DNA of 64,000 nucleotides from Myoxocephalus aenaeus. Taxonomy: Eukaryota > Chordata > Actinopteri > Perciformes > Cottidae. Below, in pieces: positions 10,901-23,200 of this stretch. How positions within the stretch are numbered: the first letter of the stretch is position 1; each line of letters begins with the position of its first letter. The stretch lies in NCBI GenBank assembly GCA_038501785.1, contig JBAMJR010000154.1, forward strand, positions 10,088,501-10,152,500, in the 5' to 3' direction. The position numbers were made by a program, and so were the translations under genes. The notes beneath the pieces are model-generated. The model saw nothing but the letters and a program-made list of their open reading frames with translations, ran no database searches and was not told the origin of the DNA.

Positions 10901-13900
10901 GGAAAAAACTAGAACCACATCAGTGAGGCTTATCATTGGGAAGAACATGGGCGTTGTAGTGTACAACTCCCTGCTGCTGTAAATATTATATATATATATA
11001 TAATATATATATATATAATATATAATATAAACTTTAGTGCCCAGCTGATTAAGAAAAATTATTTAGCCTGTTTTTTTTCCCACAAAAGAAATTATAGGAA
11101 TGTTAAAATCTAAAGTAACCAATAGGTTTGGGGCTGAGTGCCACTAACCTCATGGCTGTAATTGTAACTGTAATTGTAATGATGCAATAATGACTATTCT
11201 TTACAAATATTATCTGACCAATATCCGTGTCGTCTTTTGCGCATCGCAAGTGAGACTATGTCACCATTGAAAAGAACAGAATAAAAGATATTCTGAGAGA
11301 TAGGAAATCAATAACTGTATTCTGTCATCAGGTATACTTTCTGAAAGCACTGATGGCTGAGTTGCTGCAGGACAACTTATGTTCTACTGTGACGCTGACA
11401 CTAATTCTAATTGACATCACATTTCTGGTCTTGTCTTGTTTTTCCAGCAATAGCATTAAAACTACAACCACAACAAGGTCTTCCTCTTCGTAAGATAAAC
11501 CTTCATTAATATATATATATATATATAGTTTGATAAGAATACTTATCGCCATATATTTATAATACTGTTGCTTTGCAGGGCTGAAGATGACCTGTACGGC
11601 ACCCTCCTGCCTCGGTCCATCACCTCGGTATCGGACCGCACCTCTTCTATCAGGTGAGCTGTCTCCGTGAATAATTATTATTCTCAAAACACGCAACCAT
11701 CTTAATTATCCCGTCATTTCAAAATGAACCCGTCGTCATTTTCTCGAGCGCAGCAGCAGCAGCAGCAGCAGCATCACCAAGAGAGAGGTCATCACAGTGG
11801 AGAGCAGCAGAGGGTGAGTGCTGGATTTGAACGGCCGAGATTGCGCAATGTTTCCGCACGATAGTTTCTTCTGACATCGTCTCTTGTGCCATTTAGGGTT
11901 GAAAGCTCAATGCTGTCATCGCCGTCCTCCATCAGAACCACCAGGTAAACATGCTATTGTCTATTTACAGAGAAATACTATGTACAGTATGATCTATAAA
12001 CCACTCTGGATTACCTGGTAATGGGTTGGCAGATTGTTAAATGTAGTTGTCAAACCCAAAATATAATTTTTATTTGAACTAACAACAGATTTTATGGACT
12101 GATAGATAACATCTTTTTTCATTTTTTCATTTAGCCTACAGTGGCGAAAACAAAAATATTTTTAAAAGGCCAAAATATTTTTAAAAGGCCAAGTTCATTT
12201 AAATAGACAAAAAAAAACACAATAACATTTTAAAGGTACAGTGTGTATTATTTTGGGGATCTATTGGTAGAGATGGAATGTCATATTTTTAAGTATGTTT
12301 TCATTAGTGAATTATCACCTGAAAATAAGAATTGTGTTTTCGTCAGCTGAATAAAACGTTTATATCGAAATAAGGAGCGGATCCTGTTCAAGGAGCCGGC
12401 CGCCATGTTCCTACAGAGGCTCAGAATGGACAAACTAAACACAGACGTTCACATTTTCGTGTTTTTATGTCTGTGTGTTGCAATCTGCAACCTCACCACT
12501 AGATGCCACCAAATCCTACACCCTGCACCTTTAAGGAGGTCTATGATTAAATGATTTATTCTTCACTAATCTAAAAGATAAGTGTAGTTAGCATTTATTT
12601 CATTTATTATCATTAACTTGTTTTTACATATCAACAAGCAAGACGGGGGATCTAAAACCACGCTAGCAGCTCTGTGACGCTGTACTTCAGCACAAGTCAG
12701 CATGCTAACATTTGCTAATGAAGACAAAATACACAGAGCTGAGGCTGTTAGAAACTAACCGGTTTTAATGAAACAATCGATACAACAAAAATACTATTGT
12801 AATACCTAAATTATGATGTAATGTCTGACTTTAGAGAACCAAATGAATACATAAATAAAAGCATTGTTCAGACGCCCTGTCCAACTCATTCGTGCCTCTT
12901 TGACACACAGCTACAGCTCGTACGCCGAGGACCTTCCCTCCACCCGCACCACCACCCGCAGCATCAGCTCCACCTCCACCCCCAGGTGATCATTTTACCA
13001 TCGCCAACGACTCTCGCACTCAGACACACTCTTGTCGTCTGTCCGACCAGATTAAAACTCTCTGTTATCACTAATCCGTTCCTTGTTCGCACACGCAGCG
13101 ACGACTACAGCAGCGACAGCAAAAGCTACTCTTACTCCCGACCGGACTCCAGGTAGGAAGCAGGGCAAACCAAGCTCTCGCATGATGATTGTTCTACTTC
13201 TTTTCATTTCTCCGAGTGCGCATGAAGTAAGAAATATCACGAAATGTGGTTCATTTTTGTCTTTGTGCAGTTATGAGTACAGCAGCATCAGCAGTCCCAC
13301 CTCATACGACTCAAAGTCGTACAGGAGCAACAGGTATGATATTAAACACTGCTTGGTTTACTATTGGTGGACAAACATTATATGATATGATATCTGTTTA
13401 ACTTTCACAGCAGGTCGGATGACAATGATTTAATCTACTCCTCCTCCACGATGAATTCGTATGCAGCTCCTGAGAGGTAGGAAAAGTGCAACGGCATGCT
13501 CACAATGACAGCCGCCCCGACATGCTGATGAGCCAAATGTTTGCAATGCTCGCTGCCGCCGTTTAGCATGCTAGCATTTTCAGAGTAGCACAAATGTAAC
13601 CAAGGCTGGTGGGAATTAGTTCTGCCAGCATTTGGTGATAAAGCAATCGTGCGAAAGTATCGCACGATTGGAATTACTGACATGAGGGTGGTGCTACGTG
13701 GGAAGTTGAAAGACCACCAGAGATATTTGTAATTCCTCCACGTTTCATGGCAATCCACCCAACAGCGGTTGAGATGGTTCCCAAATGTCCACCACATGGT
13801 GGCGCCACAGGAAACGTAAAGGGATCAGAATCAGAATCAGAACCAATTATTCGCCAGCTATGTTTACACAGACAAGGATTTTTTCTTGCCAATGTCTTTG

Positions 13901-14762
13901 GGATTTCTCGTCTAGGAACAGTCACTGTTTCGGGTGAATCCGTCCAATAGCCGTCCCGATGTTTCACCAAAAGCCAGAAATATAAACCGGCTGGTGGCCG
14001 TTTGAAGTCAATAGAGTACGGAGCATAGGCTAAGATTTGTTTCTACCAAGCTCCTGTTTCCAAGGTCATGAATGAACTTATATGTTGTTGTTTTTTTCTG
14101 TCCCGAGCAGAGCAGTGCTTCAGAAAGACCTGTGCACCTCCTGTCGTAAGCCCTTCACCGGGGACGCCAAGATGGTCCTGGATGACATGAAAATCAACTG
14201 CCACGCCTCCTGCTTCAAGGTGAGCGGTCCGCTTTAGTCTCTCATTCCACGAAAGTCTGCAAGAAGCAGTGGTTGCAGTAGAAGCATCGAGATTCTTTAT
14301 TTAAGAAAAAGTACTCCCATCATTACTTTGTATCTTTACACCTTGGCCGTAGAGAGGCCCAATCAGACATATTGGAAACACCTATGTGGGTGTTCAGAGC
14401 ATTTGATTTGCAAAGCAACAAGATCGGATAAATGCAGTGGAGTAAAAGGAGTAAAAAATACTATTTGAAGTGGAGGGAAGTGGAGTAAGAAATCTGCCAC
14501 GACATGGAAAGCATCTCAGAATTATACTCAAGTTAGAGTGTGTGTTTGTGTCTCGGCAGTGCGAGGTGTGTAACGGCACACTGGGTAACATGAAAGCTGG
14601 GGACAGCATGTGGATCTACAAGCGCATGGTGCACTGTGAGAACTGCTTTGAGGTCACCAGAGGTAAGAAAGGTTTATATGTGTTTATTTTGTTTGCTGAA
14701 AAAAAGATAAATAGTTAATATTCTTCTTTTTTTCCCCTTCCACAGATAAATGGCGCCGCTGA
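7959..14762 (+). CDS. scel: Sciellin, LIM-domain cornified-envelope precursor family
   Basis: Sciellin is a cytoplasmic protein of stratified epithelia and a cornified-envelope precursor in mammals. Coding exons: 7959-7977, 8472-8541, 8708-8764, 8880-8954, 9080-9112, 9512-9547, 9649-9696, 9787-9858, 9973-10035, 10373-10444, 10558-10626, 10731-10781, 11448-11489, 11579-11653, 11754-11813, 11897-11944, 12911-12985, 13099-13152, 13271-13333, 13411-13476, 14111-14219, 14560-14662, 14746-14762. Together they give 1,377 nt (458 residues) with no frame conflict. The N-terminus has LLKDGSWIK followed by an acidic run, matching the sciellin N-terminal motif. The middle is Ser/Thr/Tyr-rich and encoded by short exons like the mammalian repeats. 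Residues 391-448 form a complete LIM domain: C391, C394, H414, C417, C420, C423, C445, C448, spacing C-x2-C-x19-H-x2-C-x2-C-x2-C-x21-C-x2-C. Human SCEL is longer (about 690 residues). The close relative ZNF185 is the alternative; position between mycbp2 and slain1 favours scel. Confidence 0.87.
9868..9920. repeat. 8-bp tandem repeat in scel intron 8
   Basis: About six copies of CACCTTGT, the first slightly diverged, beginning ten bases after the exon 8 donor inside an intron of only 114 nt. Confidence 0.9.
10058..10340. mobile_element. Dispersed teleost element filling scel intron 9
   Basis: Begins with GTGGGAGAAGTACTCAGATC, contains AAGTCAAAGTACCAGTAC, and ends with AGTACTTGAGTGAATGTACTT. 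I recognise this as an abundant non-autonomous interspersed repeat of percomorph fish. It takes up most of the 337-nt intron between exons 9 and 10. Related copies lie in the katnal1-tspan7 interval and tspan7 intron 1. Confidence 0.65.
12230..12534. mobile_element. MITE with TTAA ends (piggyBac-like) in scel intron 16
   Basis: The left end reads TTAAAGGTACAGTGTG and the reverse complement of the right end reads TTAAAGGTGCAGGGTG, giving a terminal inverted repeat with two mismatches in 16. TTAA flanks both ends, the target-site signature of piggyBac-type transposons. There is no transposase, and the interior resembles a common fish repeat. At about 305 bp it is a typical MITE. Confidence 0.7.
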
Positions 14763-15135
14763 GTTTCTCCCAAACCCTCACGAGAGAACAAGCACGTGTG
14801 ATTTAAAATGGATTGCTGTTCATCGATGTGTTTTGGGCGACACGGTTCTCCTGTACTTCTGATTCTACAAGCTGACAAAGTTTTATCTGGGTGTTTTGAA
14901 AAATGATGACAATTACATTATGAATATAATATGAAATACCTTTGCAGCTCGCTGTAACTGTGCTGTTGACATGCTATTGCTGTCTCTGTAGCTAACCCTT
15001 CTCACAAACTTGAGGCAGCACACGATATTCTCATATGCCTGCAGACTTTATTGGGATTGTGTGATATGAAAGGAGATATTGCAATATTTTGGGCCGGGGG
15101 CTTTTTCTGTGTGCAATAAAGGCGATCAATATATC
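14763..15135 (+). other. scel: scel 3' UTR with poly(A) signal
   Basis: Non-coding sequence after the scel stop. A canonical AATAAA lies at 15115-15120, after a T-rich stretch. The 3' end is predicted about 15-25 nt further on, leaving roughly 700 bases before the slain1 start. Confidence 0.7.
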
Positions 15136-15862
15136 TGTATCTGAAAATGTGTCTGTTCATTTGGTGTTTATTGCCGTCTTTTCTGTAAACTATACTGTCT
15201 ATATAAGGTAAACTACCTTTTGTCTTTTGAGTAAATCAATAAATTGTTAAATATTACTCAATAGAAATGTCCTTGAAAGAGCGTTTAGATGTTTATGTGG
15301 GGGGGGGGGGGGGATACAAACAATTAAATTAATAATAAAACAAACAAAGACTTTCTCGTTAGTGTCGGTGGGACATGCTATTCAAAATTATGTCCAACAG
15401 TCAAAAAAAATATTTAGATGTGTCATTTTCATGTTTGCACTTATCATGCTATACATTTAAATTTTTATGATTTAAAAAACGTAAAGACATGCTTGAATCG
15501 ATCAAATGCAAAAAAGTAATTTAAAAAAAAAGTAAACAATGTCATACTGCGTGTGCGTGCGCGTGCGTGCGTGCGCGTGTGTCCATAGTAAAGACTTCCT
15601 CAGCCGTGGTGTGATGGGAGTTGAACTCCAAGCTGCTGACCAATGAGATGGAGGCTGTGCAATCATCCCAGCAGCGGCAGCAGCATCATTGTGTGTGAGA
15701 GAGTGTGTGTATGTCTGTGTGTATGTCTGTGTGTGTGTGAGAGAGAGTGTAGTAGTAGCTTCAAACGGGGGAATCTGGACACCCTCTCTGAATTGAACAG
15801 GACCCTCTGCAGGCAGGCCGTGCTTTCTCTCTGCCCCTTCTTCTCAATGTGCTCGTTACCAA
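15136..15862 (+). promoter_or_regulatory. slain1: scel-slain1 gap: slain1 promoter and 5' leader
   Basis: Contains a G13-14 homopolymer near 15300, a (GC/GT)n stretch at about 15550-15582, and a GT-rich leader near 15690-15750. The part from about 15640 leads straight into the slain1 start. There is no clear TATA box. Promoter boundaries cannot be set from sequence alone. Confidence 0.45.
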
Positions 15863-18800
15863 ATGGAAGCAGAGGTGTTGAACCCGCAGATGATGGCAGA
15901 CGTCAACGGCAACAACAAAAGCACCAACGCGGAGCTGGAGGTGCTGAAGCTGCAGGAATTGGTCCGAAAACTGGAGCGGCAAAACGAACAATTGCGGACC
16001 AGAGCGAACGCTGTAAACAACAGCTCCGGCGGCCCTCCGCATCTCCAGCCGCCGCTGTCGTGTCTGCTCGGCGGCACGGCGTGTCCGGGTGACTACGTCC
16101 CCGGCAGATATGGCCTTCCGAGTCCGACACAGTCGCTTCCGAGTCCGGCGGAGGAGCCGTTCGCGTATTTTCAGCCCAGCTCGGCGTCTCCTGGCGCCGC
16201 CTGCGCGGCCGGGGAGGACCCGGCCACCGTGCTGGATGAGCTGGATGTTTTGGACCTCGACGCCGCGCTCCCGGTCGCAGAGCCCGATAGCTGGTATCTA
16301 TATATATATGTATATACAGTATATATATATATGTGTGTGTGTGCATTTACAGTTTAGCACTGTTGTTTATCATAGATGCTTCATAGGCCACAACATTGTC
16401 AAATAGCCACATATTTCTTTATTTTTTACATCATATGTAATGCTACCCTCTCATCGATTACGTTATTGATTCCTCTCCTGGAGGAACAGACTTGCAGGCT
16501 CCAGCACACAGAGTGACTTATTTTAGTTTTAACAGGAGGTAAATAAATAAATAAAAAATAGGAACAAAAACAGATTTGGACACAAGCAAGTGGACATCCC
16601 AGAATGCACCGTGCGTGCAGCGTAGGAGTCTTGAAGAGCTCCGGGATGAAAGCAGAAACAAAGCTCCGCGCCGGCCGTCACCACACAGCCCGGCTTTGTG
16701 CGCTCTGCCCGCGGGCTGAGAGGCAGCTCTCACGCGGACACGCAAAGCCGGAGAGACGGCTCTGCGTGTCCGACGTGGTGATGTGGAAGATGGAGCGCAC
16801 CCTCATCCCATAACGGGACTAATTGACCCCGAGTCCGTGCAACACCGTGGCCTAGTTGTGTGGTGAAGAGTTGTGCTCGGTTTGTTTAGATGACACATCA
16901 TCTCCAAAACCAAAATCTTAACACAATATAAGTAATTTCATATCTCGATAACGATATATATCACAATATGTTATAGTATATTTTACTATATAATCAGACT
17001 GCATATTACTACTAGTATGGATATGGATATTTCTGGTAATTCAGTAAATAAATTGTCAATTTTGTATACAACTGAAGTACTGAGTAGTTTCTTATTTAAT
17101 AGTATGTAGTTATCAGAAATCATATATATATATATATATATATAGTATTAATCGTTATTTAATAAATACATAGTTTGTTTAATAACTAATAAAGTACTGA
17201 CAAGTTTTCATTAAATTAAGAACTTTAGAGCAAAATTGAAAATTAGAGAGAAAATAGCCATACATATTTCCAGCTAATTCAGATTGTTTGGATTAGTTAG
17301 TATAGTGATAGTTGTAATCAGCTGGGATGATGTGATTGTGAATCACGATATCTCGATGTATGATTTAGTCGCGATGTGAAAGACGATACGTTGTCATGTT
17401 GAATCATCGCCCAGCCCTATTTTTCAGGAATCTATCATTCACAGTATGACAGTCACACACGCCTGCATATTTAGTTTATGGATTTGTTTTATAGTCTTGT
17501 CATTATAAGCAAAATTCAGAATCAGACAGCTTGTTTTTATACGTCTCTGATAGCATCCAAGGGACCCAGTTTCCATTTATTTGGGGTTTTGTCTGGTTTA
17601 TCAGCTCACTGTCATTCATGACAAGGAGTTTTTGTCATTTTGGGTTTTGAAAAAGAATGACTCAAATGATGAATCTATTATCCAAATCCTGTGTTGATGT
17701 TCTGATCTGTTTATTGACTGATTGTTTCTGTGCTTCAAGCGTCTACCACCCTGTGCCGCACATCCTCACATCCTCCATACATCACTGCGCCCAATGAGAA
17801 CCTTTAGTGCACTGTTGCTTTCACAGTTTATGTTGCCGCCAGTAAAATGGCAATTGTTTTTTGTGGAAATGTTGATCTTTACTGTGTGCTGGCCGTCAGA
17901 TTTTATGAAAATCGCTCCCTTTACGCAGCCACAGGTTTTACCTTTGCAAAGTCATGCCTTCGCCTGAGAAATATCGGCGCTGTAAAACGCGTCCCTGCAG
18001 ATCTCGAGGCTGTAGAATAAAGCAGCCTCTAGTTTATTTACCCTGCTCTCTCTCCAGACAGTAACGATATGAGCTTTGCTGTAAAGGTGTCAGGACTGAA
18101 TTGTGGGTTTTGCTGTGTCGTTGCAGGCTGTATGTGAGTCACAAAGCCAAGGGCGACCGAGTCCTCAGCCCTCTCCTGTGGTGCAGGCAGGTACTGGACC
18201 ACCCGGGGCCCGAGGTGGCGCTGGCCAAGATGACCCTCTGCCACAGGCTGGACCAAGGTACTTTACCACTCAGATTAACGGCCTTCCACTGCGGCCACAT
18301 CTGGACATCTGCCCCTCCGGCTGCTGACGTGCGATCATAAGCTCTGACACGCTTCGCCCCCACAAAGCGTCTCTCCTTGCATCAGGATTTCAGCGGCCGA
18401 GCCGTGGGAGCGTTTCCCTGCGCACCGCTCGATCGTTTCGAACCATTTAACTATCTCTCTCTTTAAATTTATGGGTTTTTAAGTACCTCAGCCGACTTCC
18501 CACAGAGTGATTATTTTCTGTGGTAGCTGGAAGGTCTGCCATTTACACATTGCAGTATCGCCAGAGAACAATTAAGATCACTTTAAGGGATTTGCCACTC
18601 TGCTGATATGTCTATAAAAAAAGAAAACAATTCCATTTAGAGCAAGTCCTGCTGTGCTGCTGGATGGCATTACACTGTGTCAGGTGGAAAACAGAGCAGA
18701 GGGGATTATGAAGCTGCAGTATCACCATTACACTGCACCACCAACAAGTGGTTTTACAGACCCGTATTTTACATCTTCGACTTTTTGAAGGAGTGTTGAA

Positions 18801-20032
18801 ACATTTCAAAAGACACAAAAACAACACATATTTAATTCAAATTCATTCAAATGTGTTTATTCCCTTTCTTGCCGAGAGATGGATTAGAAGATTGATGGCA
18901 CTCTCGTGTCTGTAGTTCAAAATGTAGCTGGAGCCAGCCGCTCATTAGCTTAGCTTAGCATAAAGACTGGAAACAGAGGGAAACGGCTAGCCTGGTCCAG
19001 GATGTCACTGCTCCCCAGACAATAAGCAGTCTGCTTATAACTGCTTATAACTTCCCCATAAGCCACACATGTTCATGTTTACACGTCGGTTGTTGTGGAC
19101 ATAGCCAGGCTGTATAGCTGTTTTGTGAATGTATGCTAAACTAAGCTAACGGCTGCTAGCTGACGCTGTAGCTTGGTATTCCATTTACGGGCATGGAAGT
19201 GGTTATCTACCTTCTCATCAAACTCTCAGCAGGAAAGCAAATAATAGTAATTTCCCAAAACATTGAACTATTCCTATAGTTCCATTGAACTATTCCATTG
19301 AACTATACTATTCCAAATTTAAATTTGGCATTTTCCCAAAAAACAGTTTGCCCCATTCTGTCTGGCAACACCTGACACCCGACTAAAAGATCCTCACAGC
19401 AGCCGGGACGCTCCATGCTCACCCGGGTTAACTACAAATATTACACAACCTCTCTTTAGGAAATGGCTCCCACAAAGTATATTTTCATGAAGAGTCCTGG
19501 CTTTGAGTCTCGCCCTGGTGTTGCTCATATTTAGGATACCGTCGCCGTCTTTGACTTTGAATCCACGTCACACAAATCTGTCATTTCCGTATCGACCGAT
19601 GAAGACGGTGAGGATTTGTTTAGCCGGATTAAGCTTCTCCATCTAATCATCAGTTAGCGAGTTAAGATACTGCATCACAGCGTTTTCCTTTCATTGCATC
19701 ATGTAGACCATTGTTACATCATGTTATCCTCCTGTTTTGTAGTTTTTCTGACCCGGATGCGACCACATGGTGTTCATGTGCACTGAAAACACAACCAGCA
19801 TACTTCAGAGTCACTTCTAGCGTGCTACTGAATGACATTTGCTGCTTGACACACTTTTTTTTTGCGATTCGAGGCTTTACAGTTTCTACACATACGAGGG
19901 GGGAGATATGGTTGCCATGGAAACCATGCTTACATTAACTGTGGTTTTTGAGGCTGGGCGCTCGCAGCTCAAACAGCCCAAAGAGACTCGTATGCTACTG
20001 CGTGCATGAATATATGCTGTGTGAACTTGCCC

Positions 20033-20107
<75 letters not shown>

Positions 20108-20203
20108 TTGATTTTTAATATTTAAAGGGTTTTCTCAGATCCGTCACCCTCACGTGTCCAGACTGTGATTCAATAGATTTGTTTGTGTATGTTTGGATGT
20201 TCA

Positions 20204-20294
<91 letters not shown>

Positions 20295-23200
20295 CACGGC
20301 CCTCTTCTTTCTCTCGGAGCTGCATTCAGTGAAGGTTGGCCGTCCTCCTCTGGGTCATGAATGCACCCTTGTCTCTGAGCCCCAGTAGCTGTTGTTCTGT
20401 GTAACCTGCTGTGAATGCGAGTTTCCTCCATTAGCAGTCGAGCCTAATTGTGTCAGGAATGCCAAAGCGCTCTGCTCCGTCAGGTGTGTGCCTCTCCGAC
20501 TACCAATCAGTGGGGGTGAACTCTGCGTTGACCGGTGGGACCCACGTCGCCTAAGGTCGGCCGTGTCATTCTGAGCCAAATGCTGGCCAGCATTGATCAG
20601 TGTCAGAGACGAGTACCACTTTCTAATGAGGCATTCAGAGTTGTAACTAATTGTCCTTTATGAAAGCTTAATAGATAGTTATTAAGCCTTTCGTAAGGAC
20701 GATATTTGAGCCTGTCGAGCTTTCCATATGAGTAGTTTATTACTGATCTCTACACCTAATTAATTATGTTTTAATCGTTATGACAGCCGTTAGTTACAGC
20801 TTATAAACCTCAATGAAGTGAATGTGAGGACAGCGTGGACCATGAAATGAATAAAGCGGGAGACATCTGAAGCAGTATTAATGTAACCTCCACACCCTCA
20901 AAGTAGATCTAATTCTGATTTTGGGAATGCGACGTAGCCTACATGCACAATCCCTGCTTATCCTAAGATCCCTCCAAAAAAAAAAAAAAGATCTGCAGTT
21001 TAGCCCAATAAGCCGCAGTGGTAAGCTAAACCTCGTCTTACCGTATCAGCCTGGTCTGTCCGAGCCGTGACCCGATCATCTGAAACACCAATACTGATCT
21101 GTAAAAAGCAGATCAACATTTTGGCCGGAATCAATATACATTCTGTGTGTGTGAGGTTTGTATGTGCGTGTTCCGAGGTAAAGCAATCAGTCTAACGTGT
21201 CCTCCTCTGCAATCTTGTGTCCAGCTAAGCGGTGGCGAGGACTCTCCTCGATCCGTCCATACAGCTGCATAGAGGGACTGTCCACCCTCAGCTGCCCCGT
21301 GCTGCCTTACAGCAAACCTGCTGCACCGCCCGAGGCCCCAGGTAACACGCACAGGAGCCACTCGCACACGCAATGAACTGATCGGCCGATTGATTTGTGA
21401 ACTGTCAGTTTCATGTTCCATCATTTAGGCCGGTAGTTCAGTTCACTAAACTGTTGTTATGGTTCTCATCTTATTCGCAGCCGAGCAGTTCAGCTCTACA
21501 CACGGCCATGACGGCCTAGTTGGTCCACCTATAATATCTAAAAGACTGATTACATTTACAGGGTTCTTACGGTCATGAAAAACCTGGAAAAGTCATGGAA
21601 TTTTAAAATGTTTATTTCTAGGTCTGGAAAAGTCATGTAAATGTGTTATATTCATGTGTTCATGACGTTCATTTACGCTGAGTTTGAAATAATTAATATG
21701 CTTTTAAAAGAAAGACGCTCAAAATATAAGCAGGCATACATACAGGCATCTATATAAATGTTTATTCTTTTAATCAAACTATTGTCTCATTCATTTGTGT
21801 CATTTAAGGTTTACTGTATGCTTTGTATTCTCATTGTTAGTTTAAATACTACATTTACTCACTTTTTACTGTTTACTGTTTGGCACAACTGTTTGCAAGC
21901 GTTAGCGTGCTAACATGCCAAACTAAGATGGTGAGAATGAAACACATTACTTGTTGGATATGAGCACGTTAGCATTTAGCTCAAAGCACCGCTGTGGAGA
22001 CACAGACCCTAGTATGGCTGTTGACCTCCACACATTCACACATTCAGAGGTGGAAACTGCCCCGTACAACCAGAATCTGATCTGTTTGGACTCTGAACAG
22101 TGCTGCTTTTTCATTTTCCCCACCCAGTTTTATCCTGCCAGTGTGGGGTGAGTCCCCACACTGTCTTTGTTTTAACATCTAACAGCACACAAAAAAGAGA
22201 GGAACTAACCAAATCGTAGGATGTGCAAATGAGGGCTAATTAGTTTACAATTTGGCTTGACATTTACAGTCGATCACATTTACATACAGAACCACCAACT
22301 CTCACTTTTAACCTCATTGCTCCTTTTCAAATCCAAAGTAATAAGAACGCGGAGCCAAAAGTGCGTGTCGCTTCTGAAATACTTTTGGAGCTCTCTGCGT
22401 GAACATAACCCAGATTCCTAAACAGCCTGTTACTTGCAGTTTACAATCAGATTACAGCAGATTCCCGGGGAGGAGATTATCAGGTCATTCCCTCGGACAG
22501 ATGGAGACAAGCGAGCCCAAACTCCACCAGAAAAAAAGAAGCATAAAAAACCTCCTGCCTGTTGATCCATATTTTATATTAACACAAATGTCAGTGAGTT
22601 GAGCTGTGATTTGCATGTTAACGATTACATCTTCTCCCTCTTCTTTCCCTGTGTTGGTCTCTCCTTCCCAGCTCCGTTGCCATCGTGCGCTCAGTCTTTC
22701 CTCCAGCCTCTCAGGGCCGGCCTCAGTGACAGAGCGCCCACCTTCCTGTCCAACTCCACTCTCCACAGTAAGACCTCACTGACGTTTCAACACTCAGTTG
22801 TACCACGTGCCACCAAGCGAAGTCTCCTGGTGGTAGAGATGTGACTCTTTGTGTGTTTTATTAGACGTGGGCCGCCGACACGCGGCAATCAGCCCCCAGT
22901 CTTCCCTGGACAGTGAGCTGGGTGTGTCTGAGCTGGAGGACGACTCCATCTCCATGAGCTACAAACTGCAGGACATGACGGACGTGGAGGTCATGGCACG
23001 GCTTCAGGAGGAGAGTGAGTCGAGTATTGAAATGGGTTGCGGGTCACACTGCAGTTATGGAAAACTAAATATACCCTTCCTGAAAAACAACCTGATTTTT
23101 TTTATGTTGCTTTGATATTTAGCATATCAAAGTTGAGTGCCAGCTCACAAGTTGGCATTCCTAATATGAAGCTACTTCGTTACAGTGGTTGTGGTTTAGA

